Shown here: positions 35,751-45,173 of the stretch, in pieces
Layout of the letters: the number at the start of each line of letters is the position of its first letter
Position numbering within the stretch: the first letter of the stretch is position 1
Source of the DNA: an uncultured Acetatifactor sp.
GTDB lineage: Bacteria > Bacillota > Clostridia > Lachnospirales > Lachnospiraceae
Reading direction: 5' to 3'
NCBI GenBank assembly: GCA_947594835.1
Contig: CANQEH010000006.1
Coordinates: forward strand, 46,738-110,737
Length of the DNA: 64,000 nucleotides
The notes under the pieces: model-generated
Seen by the model: only the letters and a program-made list of their open reading frames with translations
Told to the model about the DNA's origin: nothing
Databases searched by the model: none
Made by a program: the position numbers and the translations under genes

Positions 35751-36668
35751 ATGAGGAAAGATAGAAGGAATCATGCCAAAAAGGAGCGCGTCATCATGAT
35801 CGCATCCTCCGCATTTGTGCTGGCTGCGCTGACCATGACAGGGGTCTATATGCAGTCTAAGGAGCAGAAGGCCAGGGATGACGGGTACACCATAGACTTT
35901 ACGGCCTTAGAGGACACCGTGGAGGAAAAGGATCAGGAAATCGCACAAAACAGGCTGGGCAATTCGGCGGGCGGCAGGGAAAACCAGACGCCGTATCTGG
36001 AAGACGACCTGGATTATATGCCCCTGGAGGCAGGCTCCAGCCTGGTGGAACTGCCGGGCCGCACCCAGGAGGGCCAGGACAAGACGGACGATACTCCGGC
36101 GCCCTCCGATGAGCCCTTGCCGGAAAATGGAGCGCAGCAGCAGGAGGCTGCCGGGCAGGAGGCGCTTTCCCCAGAGGCCGGACAGGAGACGCTTTCTGCA
36201 GAAGCGGGCCAGGAGACTGCAGGGGAGGAGATGGTTGCGGTACAAGGGCTGCATTTTGCCGAGAGTGACGGGCTGTTAAAGCCTGTGAGCGGGGAGACGG
36301 TGATTCCCTTCAGCGCCGACAAAAGCGTCTATTTTGCGACCCTGGATCATTATAAGCGCAGCTATTCCACGGTGATCGGCGCTTCGGAGGGCACTGCGGT
36401 GGTGGCCTGTGCGCCGGGGATCGTGGAAGACATTTATCAGGACGCAGAGCTTGGCCATGTGCTGGTCATGGATCTGGGAGACGGCTATCGGATCACCTAC
36501 GGGCAGCTGCGCGACATCCAGACGGCAGTGGGGAGCTATGTCAACGCAGGCGATGTGATCGCGGCAGTGGCGGCGCCCACGAGATACTATTCCAGAGAGG
36601 GCAGCAACCTGTACCTCAAGCTGGAGGCAGAGGGCACGCCTGTGAACCCGGAACCGCTGTTTCGATAG
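35751..36668 (+). CDS. Membrane-anchored M23/LytM-like protein, apparently non-catalytic
   Basis: A 305-aa protein with a basic N-terminus, one membrane segment (about 13-33), an extended Glu/Gln/Pro-rich linker with a repeat (EALSPEAGQETLSAEAGQET, about 130-150), and a C-terminal M23-like beta-domain (about 185-300). The zinc ligands expected in LytM enzymes (HxxxD and HxH) are absent: where HxH should be the sequence reads ITYGQL. This layout recalls SpoIIQ, the forespore channel protein whose Bacillus form is also inactive, but the name is a guess. It stands alone between a terminator and an amidohydrolase gene. Confidence 0.75.
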   Translation: MRKDRRNHAKKERVIMIASSAFVLAALTMTGVYMQSKEQKARDDGYTIDFTALEDTVEEKDQEIAQNRLGNSAGGRENQTPYLEDDLDYMPLEAGSSLVELPGRTQEGQDKTDDTPAPSDEPLPENGAQQQEAAGQEALSPEAGQETLSAEAGQETAGEEMVAVQGLHFAESDGLLKPVSGETVIPFSADKSVYFATLDHYKRSYSTVIGASEGTAVVACAPGIVEDIYQDAELGHVLVMDLGDGYRITYGQLRDIQTAVGSYVNAGDVIAAVAAPTRYYSREGSNLYLKLEAEGTPVNPEPLFR

Positions 36669-36726
36669 GCCGGATATACCGGGAAAACGTTTGATGCGCA
36701 AAAGCGGCGCGGAAATGGAGAGAAGG

Positions 36727-37899
36727 ATGTATATCGTTGGCGGAACCATAAAGACCATGGCGGGGCAGGACATCGAAGACGGCTGTATTCACGTTGTGGA
36801 CGGGAAAATAGAGCAGATCGGGCGGCGGGGCGAGGTGCCCTTCCATCCCGCCGCCCATGAACGGGTTCTGGAGGTAAAAGGCGGGCTGATCCTGCCGGGC
36901 CTGATAGAGGCGCATTGCCATATGGGCATTACGGAAGAAAAAAAGGGGATGGAGGGGGACGACTGCAACGAGACGGTCAATCCCATCACACCCTACCTGA
37001 GGGCCATTGACGCCATCAATACCATGGACGCCGCCTTTGACGACGCGGTGCGGGCGGGCATTACCGCCGCCATGATCGGGCCGGGCAGCTCCAATGTGGT
37101 AGGCGGGCAGTTCGCGGTGCTGAAGACCAAGGGCAGGCGGGTGGACGATCTGGTGGTCAAGGCCCCGGCGGCGATGAAGGTGGCTTTTGGGGAAAACCCG
37201 AAGGTCAATTATTCCGGCCAGGGCAAAAGCCCTTCCACCCGGATGGCCATTGCGGGGATGCTGCGGAAAGAACTGTACCGGGCCAGACAGTACGCGCGGG
37301 ATAAGCAGGAGGCGCTTGAACAGGGCAAAGCTTTCCAGGAGGATTTCACCCTGGAGTGCTGGCTTCCCGTGCTGAACCGGGAAATCCCCTTAAAGGCCCA
37401 TGTCCACCGGGTGGACGACATTTTTACCGCCATCCGGATCGCCCGGGAATTTGACTTAAGGATGACCCTTGACCACTGCTCGGAGGGGCATCTGATCGCC
37501 CAGGAGCTGGCGGAGGAAGGGTTTCCCGCCATCGTGGGGCCGGATCTTGCCAGCCGCAACAAGATCGAGGTACAGAATATGGCCTTTAAGACGGTGGGCG
37601 TCATGAACCGGGCGGGCGTGATGACGGCGGTCACCACGGATCACCCCGTCTCCCTGATCCAGTCCCTGCCCCTTTGCGTGGGGATGGCGGTGAAGGCGGG
37701 GCTTCCCATGGAGGAGGGATACCGCGCCATGACGATCTACGCCGCCAAAATCTGCGGCGTGGAGGAACGGATGGGCAGCCTGGAGCCAGGCAAGGATGCG
37801 GATATTGCCATCTTTGACGGAAATCCCATGGAAATCTTCACAAGGACGCTCTATACCGTCATCGACGGGCAGGTGGTATATGACAGCGAGGCGCAGTGA
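36727..37899 (+). CDS. Amidohydrolase (imidazolonepropionase-like)
   Basis: A 390-aa metal-dependent hydrolase. I start at MYIVGGTIKTM, which has GGAGAG upstream; two in-frame ATGs 12 and 36 bases earlier lack a site. Motifs: GLIEAHCHMGITEE (metal HxH), LDHCSEGHLIAQ, and TTDHPVSLIQ (C-terminal Asp), then the final barrel-closing strands LEPGKDADIAIFDGNP. It probably hydrolyses a C-N bond in a cyclic or amide compound; the substrate cannot be told. No His-degradation genes are adjacent. Confidence 0.85.
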   Translation: MYIVGGTIKTMAGQDIEDGCIHVVDGKIEQIGRRGEVPFHPAAHERVLEVKGGLILPGLIEAHCHMGITEEKKGMEGDDCNETVNPITPYLRAIDAINTMDAAFDDAVRAGITAAMIGPGSSNVVGGQFAVLKTKGRRVDDLVVKAPAAMKVAFGENPKVNYSGQGKSPSTRMAIAGMLRKELYRARQYARDKQEALEQGKAFQEDFTLECWLPVLNREIPLKAHVHRVDDIFTAIRIAREFDLRMTLDHCSEGHLIAQELAEEGFPAIVGPDLASRNKIEVQNMAFKTVGVMNRAGVMTAVTTDHPVSLIQSLPLCVGMAVKAGLPMEEGYRAMTIYAAKICGVEERMGSLEPGKDADIAIFDGNPMEIFTRTLYTVIDGQVVYDSEAQ

Positions 37900-37961
37900 A
37901 CCCATTGCTTTCTGGACAAAATATGATAAAATAAAAGCAAAACTTTTTTCGGAGGCGCCCT

Positions 37962-39233
37962 TTGAGCGGTGACAACAGATACCTTCCGGGGCTCGGCGCA
38001 CTGGCCCTGGCCTGCTTTCTGGCAGGCTGCGGGCAGCAGGCCGAGCCCCAGGAAAACACAAGTCCATATGCAGCGGCTGCCAGCATGGAGACCACTCCCG
38101 TGGTAGACTATACGGTGCCCCAGATGTCCGCCAATGTGCTTGTGGATCTGTGCGGTTATCCGGCGGAGGGAAAAAAGGAAGCCGCCGTGAAAGGCAGAAG
38201 CCTGCCGGAGGACTTCCGGCTGGTGGATGCTGCAACCGGGGAGACAGTCTACACCGGCTCAATCGGGCAGATCCAGTACAGCGAAGAACTGGGGATTTCC
38301 CTGGGCTATGCGGATTTCAGCGATTTTTCGGGGGAAGGGGAGTATTATCTGGAGTGCGACATCATCGGACAATCCTACCCCTTTGCCATAGAGGGGCAGT
38401 TTTTTGAGCAGCTGTTTGCAGAAAACTGCCAGCAGATTGCCGATAAGTGCCAGGACGGCACGTTGGAGGCGCCGGAGGCGCTGGTGCTGCTTCTGGCTTA
38501 CGAGTGGTACGGGCAGATCTTCCCCGATGGAGACGAAAACCAGATCCCGGACATCCTGGAGGAGCTGAAAGGATGGGTGGCGCTTCGGGAAAACGACGGC
38601 GTCCAGGAGGAAGATACCGCGATTTACGCGGCGTTTCTGGCAAAATTCAGCTATAACTACCAAAACTTTGACAGGCAGTACGCCACGGACTGCGTCCGGC
38701 GGGCGGCCACTGTATTCGGCCAGGTGCCGCCGCTGCACTACAGGGACGCGGATCATTTTCTGGCGCTGACGGAGCTTTACCGGGCCACCGGTCTTGCCTC
38801 CTACGGGAACCAGATTCTGGACTACAAGGGATTTTTTGAAAACAACAGCAGTTATCTGGAGGAGACGGCCTACCTGCTTGGCGCCATGACATACATGGTC
38901 ACCCGGCAGAAAGTGGATGTGGGGATGTGCGACGGCTTTATGGGGGATCTGATGGAGCGGGCGGAGGAAATTTCCGATCACTGCAGCGAGATGATCCATC
39001 CTGTGACTGCCAGGAACAACGGCGCGGAAGATTTGATGAAGCACGCGCTGGAAGTGTCATGTGTCAACTATGTCATGAATAATTATCAATATACCGGTGT
39101 TGTGGAGGAGTTTCTTCATTACCTCATGGGACGGAACCGGGAATCCGTCAATTTTTATGAGCAGGATGGGGAGCGGGCAGACTATCTGCTGCTGTTTACG
39201 CAGCTGGCTGCCACGATACCGCAGCAGGAATAG
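37962..39233 (+). CDS. GH9-like lipoprotein lacking the catalytic motif
   Basis: A 423-aa lipoprotein starting at TTG behind GGAGG (6-base spacing) with lipobox LAGC near residue 22. Residues 60-145 resemble the Ig-like N-terminal domain of GH9 cellulases (VDLCGYPAEGKKEA, DFRLVDAATGETVYTG, SGEGEYYLE). The rest is helical with a weak GH9 six-hairpin shape (NNYQYTGVVEEFLHYLMGRN near the end). The DAGD-type catalytic aspartates of GH9 are not visible and the domain is short, so it may be a binding protein or a very diverged hydrolase. It is followed by ddl after 15 bases. Confidence 0.65.
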   Translation: MSGDNRYLPGLGALALACFLAGCGQQAEPQENTSPYAAAASMETTPVVDYTVPQMSANVLVDLCGYPAEGKKEAAVKGRSLPEDFRLVDAATGETVYTGSIGQIQYSEELGISLGYADFSDFSGEGEYYLECDIIGQSYPFAIEGQFFEQLFAENCQQIADKCQDGTLEAPEALVLLLAYEWYGQIFPDGDENQIPDILEELKGWVALRENDGVQEEDTAIYAAFLAKFSYNYQNFDRQYATDCVRRAATVFGQVPPLHYRDADHFLALTELYRATGLASYGNQILDYKGFFENNSSYLEETAYLLGAMTYMVTRQKVDVGMCDGFMGDLMERAEEISDHCSEMIHPVTARNNGAEDLMKHALEVSCVNYVMNNYQYTGVVEEFLHYLMGRNRESVNFYEQDGERADYLLLFTQLAATIPQQE

Positions 39234-39248
39234 GAGAGGGCAGTTGAC

Positions 39249-40292
39249 ATGAAGGTTGTGGTATTGGCCGGAGGGCTCAGCCCGGAGCGGGATGTGTCGT
39301 TATCTTCGGGCAGTATGATCTATCGGGCGCTGAAGGGCAGGGGCCATCAGGCCATCCTCCTGGACGTGTACCTGGGATATGAGGGGGATCTGGAAGGGAT
39401 TTTTGAAAGGCAGACGGACTGGGCTGCCCAGATCGGCGCCATCGGGGAGGAAAACCCGGATCTGGAGGCGGTAAAGGCCATGCGCAAGGACGGCGGGAAA
39501 CGGTTCTTCGGCCCGGGGGTGCTGGAGCTTTGCGGGCAGGCGGACGGCGTTTTTCTGGCGCTTCACGGCGCAGGCGGCGAGGACGGCAGGGTGCAGGCCT
39601 GCCTGGAGCTTTTGGGGATCCCCTATACGGGGACGGACTTTGTCAGCTCCGCCATGGCCATGGACAAAGGGATCAGCAAAGACATCTTCCGGGCCTACGG
39701 GATCCCGACGCCCTGGGGGATCCGGCTGAAAAGGGGACAGAAGGAGAAGGAGCGGATTCCCTTTCCCTGTGTGGTGAAGGCCAGCTGCGGGGGTTCCAGC
39801 GTGGGCGTAAGCATTGTGCAAAAGGAGCAGGAATACGAGCCGGCCAAGCAGGAAGCGTTCCGCTACGGGGACGAGGTGCTTGTGGAGGAATACATAAAAG
39901 GGCGGGAATTTTCCGTAGGCGTCTTAGACGGGAAGGCTCTCCCGGTGATCGAGATGGTGCCCAGAACGGCCTTTTACGACTACAAGGCAAAGTATCAGGC
40001 AGGCAGCGCCATGGAAATCTGCCCGGCAGAGCTGTCCGAAGAAAAGACAAAGCGGCTGCAGGAGACGGCGGAGCAGGTGTTTGAGGCCCTGCGGCTGAAA
40101 AGCTATGCCCGGATGGATTTTGTCATGGACGACGGGGGAGCGATTTACTGTCTGGAAGCCAACACGCTGCCCGGGATGACGGCCACTTCGCTGCTGCCCC
40201 AGGAGGCCATGGCAGCAGGCATCGATTTTTCCCAGCTGTGCCAGCGGATCCTGGATCGGGCTTTTTCCGATCTGGAAGGAGAAAGAAGATGA
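39249..40292 (+). CDS. ddl: D-alanine--D-alanine ligase
   Basis: A 347-aa ATP-grasp ligase that makes D-Ala-D-Ala for the peptidoglycan stem. GGLSPERDVSLSSG at the N-terminus (the family pattern GGxSxEhxVSxxS), the ATP-grasp core CVVKASCGGSSVGVS, and EANTLPGMTATSLLPQ near the end are all present. The next gene, murF, uses its product; the 21-bp gap suggests one operon. Confidence 0.93.
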   Translation: MKVVVLAGGLSPERDVSLSSGSMIYRALKGRGHQAILLDVYLGYEGDLEGIFERQTDWAAQIGAIGEENPDLEAVKAMRKDGGKRFFGPGVLELCGQADGVFLALHGAGGEDGRVQACLELLGIPYTGTDFVSSAMAMDKGISKDIFRAYGIPTPWGIRLKRGQKEKERIPFPCVVKASCGGSSVGVSIVQKEQEYEPAKQEAFRYGDEVLVEEYIKGREFSVGVLDGKALPVIEMVPRTAFYDYKAKYQAGSAMEICPAELSEEKTKRLQETAEQVFEALRLKSYARMDFVMDDGGAIYCLEANTLPGMTATSLLPQEAMAAGIDFSQLCQRILDRAFSDLEGERR

Positions 40293-40313
40293 GAAGGAGA
40301 GGATGAGAGAAGC

Positions 40314-41768
40314 ATGGATCTGACGATTGCGGAAATTGCCCAGGCCTGCCAGGGAAGGCTTGTACTGTCGGGGGAGACAAAAAGTGACATAAGTGTCACG
40401 TCTGTTGAACTGGACTCCAGAAAAGCAGTGCAGGGCGGCGTGTTTCTGGCCACTCCCGGAGAGCGGGTGGACGGCCACCGCTTTGTGGCGTCGGCCTTTG
40501 AACAGGGTGTGGTGCTGGCTGTGGTCAGCAAAACGCCGGAGCAGTTTGAACAGGAGACGGGGTGTTCCAGTGCAGGCTGGGGCAGTTATCTCCTGGTGGA
40601 AGACGTCTTTTTGGCGCTCCGACAGATCGCGGCATACTACCGTCAAAAGCTGCCCGTAAAGGTGGTGGGCATCACCGGCAGCGCGGGAAAGACCAGCACC
40701 AAGGAACTGACCGCCTCTGTGCTGTCGCAGAAATATGAAGTGCTCAAGACGGAAGGAAATCTGAACAATGAGGTGGGAGTGCCCCTCACCCTGCTGCGCA
40801 TCCGGCCCCGGCATCAGGTGGCCGTGGTGGAGATGGGCATCAGCGATTTCGGGGAAATGCACCGCTTAAGCTGGATGGCAAAACCTGACATATGTGTCAT
40901 AACAAATATCGGACAGAGCCATCTGGACAATCTGAAGACCCGGGACGGCATCCTGCGGGCAAAATCGGAAATTTTCGATTATCTGGCCCAGGACGGGGAA
41001 GTCTGCTTAAACGGGGAGGACGACAAGCTGTCCGGGCTGGGGGAAGTGAAAGGCCGCAGACCCCGGTTTTTCGGTCTGGGCGGAACGCCCGGCCAGGAGG
41101 TGTACGCCCGGGAGGTGAAGGGAAAAGGCTTATCCGGCAGCGATGTGCTCCTGCAGATAGGACAGGAGACGGTGTCGGTTCGCGTGCCCCTGCCCGGCGT
41201 CCATATGGTGATCAACGCGGCGGCGGCAGCCTGTGTGGGCAAAGTTTTGGGCCTGACCCCGAAGCAGATCGCCGCGGGAATTGAAAAGACAGCGCCCGTC
41301 AGCGGCAGGAACCGTCTGGTACAGCTTTCGGAGTACACAGTCATCGACGACTGCTACAACGCAAACCCGGCTTCCATGCGGGCGGCGATAGACCTCCTGG
41401 CCATGGCGGACACGGAAAAGGTGGCGATTCTGGGGGATATGTTCGGGCTGGGGGAGGAAAATGTCCGGGCGCTGCACGAGCAGGTGGGCGCATACGCCGC
41501 GGAAAAAGCCATAGACCGCATCGTCTGTGTGGGGGAACAGAGCCAGTATCTGTTCCAGGAGGCCTGCCGCAGGGCGGAGGGGAAGTGTTCCATCACCCAT
41601 TTTCCCACCCTGGACGGGCTGCTTGAGGCGCTGAAGGACGAGCGGGAAGCCTATGTGCCGCAGGGCTGCACCGTCCTGGTCAAGGCCTCCCACGCCATGG
41701 GGTTTGAGCGGGTGGTGGAGCGCCTCGCAGGCGGTCATGAAAAAAATTCTTTCTTTAACTCAAAATAG
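40314..41768 (+). CDS. murF: UDP-MurNAc-tripeptide--D-Ala-D-Ala ligase
   Basis: A 484-aa Mur ligase that attaches the dipeptide made by Ddl. ATP loop GITGSAGKTSTKEL (about 118-130), NNEVGVPLTLL, the HLDN motif in GQSHLDNLKTRDGI, and DDCYNANPASMRAA in the C-terminal domain. Its last 34 bases overlap the 3' end of plsC on the other strand, so the two transcripts must converge and overlap. Confidence 0.95.
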   Translation: MDLTIAEIAQACQGRLVLSGETKSDISVTSVELDSRKAVQGGVFLATPGERVDGHRFVASAFEQGVVLAVVSKTPEQFEQETGCSSAGWGSYLLVEDVFLALRQIAAYYRQKLPVKVVGITGSAGKTSTKELTASVLSQKYEVLKTEGNLNNEVGVPLTLLRIRPRHQVAVVEMGISDFGEMHRLSWMAKPDICVITNIGQSHLDNLKTRDGILRAKSEIFDYLAQDGEVCLNGEDDKLSGLGEVKGRRPRFFGLGGTPGQEVYAREVKGKGLSGSDVLLQIGQETVSVRVPLPGVHMVINAAAAACVGKVLGLTPKQIAAGIEKTAPVSGRNRLVQLSEYTVIDDCYNANPASMRAAIDLLAMADTEKVAILGDMFGLGEENVRALHEQVGAYAAEKAIDRIVCVGEQSQYLFQEACRRAEGKCSITHFPTLDGLLEALKDEREAYVPQGCTVLVKASHAMGFERVVERLAGGHEKNSFFNSK

Positions 41769-42475
41769 CGCTTGGAGAGGATGCCGCACACATAGGTGCC
41801 GGGCGATTTTTTCGTCTCCTTGTCCAGTTTGTCCAGATAGACCGGCTCCTGGAATTCGATGACCACGGTGGCCTTCCGGATCCTGGGGAAGTGATCCTCA
41901 AAGACACCGGCGGAATTGACGATGACCATGGGCACCACAGGAACCCGGCCCTTTTCGGCGATCTTAAAGCTGCCGTCGTGAAAGGGGAGGAAGGTATCGT
42001 TTACCTTGTTGCGGGTGCCCTCGGGAAAGATGCAGAGGGAGATACCGGCCTTTACCTCCTCCACGCCCTTCAGAATGGTTTTTAACCCTTCCTTGATGTT
42101 TTCCCGATCCAGGAACAGGCAGTGGATATTTTTCATCCACAAATTCAAAAGCGGCCATCTGAGCATCTCGCGCTTTGCCACATAGCCGGTCACCCGGGGA
42201 AAGGCGGAGAGGGTGAGCACGATGTCGAAGTAACTGCGGTGGTTCCCCACATAGAGGACGGCAGTGTCCCTTGGGATGCGCTCCGTGCCCCGCACGATCA
42301 GGCGGGTGCCCGCAAGACGGGTGATGCAGCGAAACCCCCAGCCTACAATGGCCTTGGAGCTTTTGTCCTTAAGGGCCGGATTGCATTTTCCGATGATCCA
42401 CTCCACAAACAGCACCGGGATGGACAGAATCAGGTAGAGCAGCAGATAGAGGACGATCACAATAAAACGAATCAT
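41735..42475 (-). CDS. plsC: 1-acyl-sn-glycerol-3-phosphate acyltransferase
   Basis: A 246-aa membrane enzyme of phosphatidic acid synthesis. I start at MIRFIVIVLYLLLY behind AAAGGAAA; an upstream in-frame extension lacks a site. One N-terminal membrane helix, then the acyltransferase motifs NHRSYFDIV (HxxxxD, about 80), FLDRENI, and FPEGTRNKVND (about 155). It overlaps murF tail-to-tail by 34 bases. Confidence 0.9.
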   Translation of the reverse strand: MIRFIVIVLYLLLYLILSIPVLFVEWIIGKCNPALKDKSSKAIVGWGFRCITRLAGTRLIVRGTERIPRDTAVLYVGNHRSYFDIVLTLSAFPRVTGYVAKREMLRWPLLNLWMKNIHCLFLDRENIKEGLKTILKGVEEVKAGISLCIFPEGTRNKVNDTFLPFHDGSFKIAEKGRVPVVPMVIVNSAGVFEDHFPRIRKATVVIEFQEPVYLDKLDKETKKSPGTYVCGILSKRYFELKKEFFS

Positions 42476-42591
42476 GTTTTTTCCTTTCAGGCGCCTGTGC
42501 GCCGCACAGGAATATCGTATCATAAAAATCTCCCCCTGTACATAGAATAGAGCAAAACAGGAAAGGTTTCTGCAGGGAAGCATTGAAAAAG

Positions 42592-43017
42592 ATGAAACGA
42601 AAAGGAAAGCTGACGAAAGGGCTGTTTTGCTGGATCCTGGCGGGCTGTATCCTCCTTTTGTCCGGCTGTACATTTTTGCGCGAGGAGAGGATAAAACTGC
42701 GCGACCTTGATTTTACGGTGCTCAGTCAGGAGAAGATCCCCGCCGAGCTGCTGGAAATCCTGGAGGGAAAAAAGAACGCCCCCTTCCAGCTGACTTACAG
42801 CGACAACGAGTATCTGTACTTATGCGTTGGCTACGGCGCCCAGGAGACCGGAGGGTACAGCATTGCGGTGAACGAGCTGTATCTCACGGACACAAATATC
42901 TGCGTCAACACCAGCCTTCTGGGGCCTGAGCTCTCCGAAAAGGGGAACAAGACGCCGTCCTATCCCTACATCGTGCTGAAGACAGAACTTCTGGAACAGA
43001 CAGTCCTCTTTGAATAG
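42592..43017 (+). CDS. PrcB-domain-like lipoprotein, 141 aa
   Basis: Signal peptide with lipobox LSGC (about residue 26) and a C-terminal domain with GYGAQETGGYSIAVNELY, the signature of the PrcB_C domain named after a Treponema protease-complex subunit. I choose the ATG at MKRKGKL over a TTG 9 bases upstream, though the ribosome site (AGGGAAG) is far. Function unknown; probably a surface protein. No protease gene is adjacent. It is separated from pyrC by 91 bases. Confidence 0.7.
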   Translation: MKRKGKLTKGLFCWILAGCILLLSGCTFLREERIKLRDLDFTVLSQEKIPAELLEILEGKKNAPFQLTYSDNEYLYLCVGYGAQETGGYSIAVNELYLTDTNICVNTSLLGPELSEKGNKTPSYPYIVLKTELLEQTVLFE

Positions 43018-43108
43018 GAAGCCCGTTTGAACAGGAAGCCGGATGCAGCTCTTTTCTTTTTTGGAAATCCATGGTACACTAAAACAGATATCAGGAAGGA
43101 GAAGACAG

Positions 43109-44389
43109 ATGCTGCTGATCAAAAACGGATACATGATAGATCCCAAATCCGGCAGGGACGGAAAATACGATATTTTGACGAAGGAAGACAGGATCCTGCA
43201 GATCGGGAAGGGGCTGACGGCTCCCGGGGGCCGCTGCAGGGTGATCGACGCGGAGGGGCTTTTGGTGGCGCCGGGCTTAGTGGATGTGCACGTGCATTTC
43301 AGGGAACCCGGGTTCACCCACAAAGAGGATATTGCCACCGGGGCGGCGGCCGCCGCCAAAGGAGGCTTTACGTCTGTGGTGCTGATGGCCAATACCAGGC
43401 CCCCCGTGGACAACCGGGAGACCCTGGAGCAGGTGCTTGCCAGGGGGCGGGAAACAGGGATCCATGTGTACTCCTGCGCCAACGTGACGCTGGGTATGGG
43501 AGGGAAGGAACTGACGCCCATGAAGGAACTGGCGGAGGCCGGGGCGGTGGGCTTTACGGACGACGGCGTCGCGCTGTCGGACGCCTCCCTGGTGCGGAAG
43601 GCCATGGAGGTCTCGGCGGCCCTGGATGTGCCCATCAGCTTCCACGAGGAGGATCCGGCGCTCATTGGGGAGAGCGGCATCAACCGGGGAGAGGCCAGCA
43701 AAAGACTGGGCATCAGCGGTGCGCCCAGGGAGGCGGAGACCGTCATGGTGGAGCGGGACTTACTGCTTGCCCTGGAGACCGGCGCAAGCGTCAACATCCA
43801 GCACGTCAGCGCGGCGGAGACCGTGGAGCTGGTGCGCCGGGCAAAGGCAAAGGGGACGAACATCCACGCGGAGGCCACGCCTCATCACTTCACGCTGACC
43901 GAGAAGGCGGTGGAACAATACGGCTCCCTGGCCAAGATGAACCCTCCCCTGAGGACGGAGGAGGATCGGATGGAGATCATCCGCGGGCTGGTGGACGGCA
44001 CCTTAGACCTGATCGCCACGGATCATGCGCCCCACACGGCCGAGGAGAAGGGAAGGCCTATCACGGAAGCCCCCAGCGGCATCATCGGCCTGGAGACGGC
44101 GCTCTCCCTCGGGATCACGGAGCTGGTGGACAAAGGGTATCTGACCATGTGCCAGCTGCTGCGGCTGATGAGCACCAACCCGGCTGCCCTGTATCACCTG
44201 GACGCCGGGTATCTGGAGGAAGGCGGCCCGGCGGACCTGATCCTCATCGACACTTATGGGGAGGCGGTGCCGGGGGATTACGCCTCAAAGTCCTCCAATT
44301 CCCCCTTTACGGGCTGGAACTTAAAGGGCAGGGTGGTGCGCACCATCGCCGGCGGCAAAGAGGTATATACGGCAAAGAAGAAAGGATAG
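43109..44389 (+). CDS. pyrC: Dihydroorotase
   Basis: A 426-aa type I dihydroorotase, third step of pyrimidine synthesis. I start at MLLIKNGYMIDP behind AGGAAGGAG. Metal motif DVHVHFREPGFTHKED (about 58-70) and TDHAPHTAEEKG (about 305) are intact. It begins a tight pyrC-pyrK-pyrD operon. A large alternative frame across the gene is a GC-driven shadow. Confidence 0.95.
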   Translation: MLLIKNGYMIDPKSGRDGKYDILTKEDRILQIGKGLTAPGGRCRVIDAEGLLVAPGLVDVHVHFREPGFTHKEDIATGAAAAAKGGFTSVVLMANTRPPVDNRETLEQVLARGRETGIHVYSCANVTLGMGGKELTPMKELAEAGAVGFTDDGVALSDASLVRKAMEVSAALDVPISFHEEDPALIGESGINRGEASKRLGISGAPREAETVMVERDLLLALETGASVNIQHVSAAETVELVRRAKAKGTNIHAEATPHHFTLTEKAVEQYGSLAKMNPPLRTEEDRMEIIRGLVDGTLDLIATDHAPHTAEEKGRPITEAPSGIIGLETALSLGITELVDKGYLTMCQLLRLMSTNPAALYHLDAGYLEEGGPADLILIDTYGEAVPGDYASKSSNSPFTGWNLKGRVVRTIAGGKEVYTAKKKG

Positions 44390-44393
44390 CGGG

Positions 44394-45173
44394 ATGAAAA
44401 AACGAGAAAGGGCGAAGATCCTCTCCCATGTAGAAATCGCGGCGGACATCTTTGAGATGTGGCTGGAGACGGAAGCGGCAGGCCGGGCAAAGCCGGGACA
44501 GTTTATCGGCGTCTTCACGGGGGACAAGAGTATGCTGCTCTTACGGCCGATCAGCATCTGTGAGGTAAAGGAGGACGGGACGGCCCTGCGCATTGTCTAC
44601 CGGCGGGGAGAGCCGGGCACGGGCACCTACGCCGTCTCCCAGTGCCTTCCTCAAAGCAGCGTGGAGATCCTGGGGCCTCTGGGCAATGGATTCCCCCTGG
44701 AGGCAGGGGAGGGGAAACGGGCGCTGCTGGTGGGCGGCGGCATCGGCATCCCGCCCCTGGTGGAGCTGGCAAAGCGGCTGGACGCCAAAAAACAGATTGC
44801 GGTGGGGTACCGGGGCAGCGGGCAGTTCTTTCTGGACAGGGATCTGGCGGCCTGGGGCGAGCTTTTCCTGGCCACCGAGGACGGCAGCAGCGGGACAAAG
44901 GGAAATGTGATGGACGCCATTTTCAGAAACGGCCTGGAGGCGGACGTGATATACGCCTGCGGCCCCATGCCCATGCTGCGGGCGGTGAAGGAACTGGCGG
45001 CCCAGAGGGGGATACCGGCGTATCTCTCCCTGGAGGAGCGGATGGCCTGCGGCGTGGGGGCCTGCCTGGGCTGCGTGGTGAAGACGGAAATGGTGCATCA
45101 CCACACCAATGTGGGCAATGCCCGCATCTGTACCGACGGGCCCGTGTTTGAAGCGGGGGAGGTATCCATATGA
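44394..45173 (+). CDS. pyrK: Dihydroorotate dehydrogenase B, electron-transfer subunit
   Basis: A 259-aa FAD and [2Fe-2S] protein that passes electrons from PyrD to NAD. FAD-binding RPISICE and VYRRGEPGTGTY, NAD-binding LLVGGGIGIPPL and the cysteine cluster CGVGACLGC (about 218-226) with a fourth Cys in ARICTDGP. Starts 4 bases after pyrC and overlaps pyrD by ATGA. Confidence 0.94.
   Translation: MKKRERAKILSHVEIAADIFEMWLETEAAGRAKPGQFIGVFTGDKSMLLLRPISICEVKEDGTALRIVYRRGEPGTGTYAVSQCLPQSSVEILGPLGNGFPLEAGEGKRALLVGGGIGIPPLVELAKRLDAKKQIAVGYRGSGQFFLDRDLAAWGELFLATEDGSSGTKGNVMDAIFRNGLEADVIYACGPMPMLRAVKELAAQRGIPAYLSLEERMACGVGACLGCVVKTEMVHHHTNVGNARICTDGPVFEAGEVSI

Noticed and set aside
34095..35774. 559-codon antisense ORF across the EF-hand-like gene
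   Set aside because: Spans a promoter and a terminator of the plus strand and shows no recognisable domain.
43027..44397. 456-codon Gly/Arg-rich ORF overlapping pyrC
   Set aside because: Composition is typical of a shifted GC-rich frame, and pyrC in the other frame has all family motifs.
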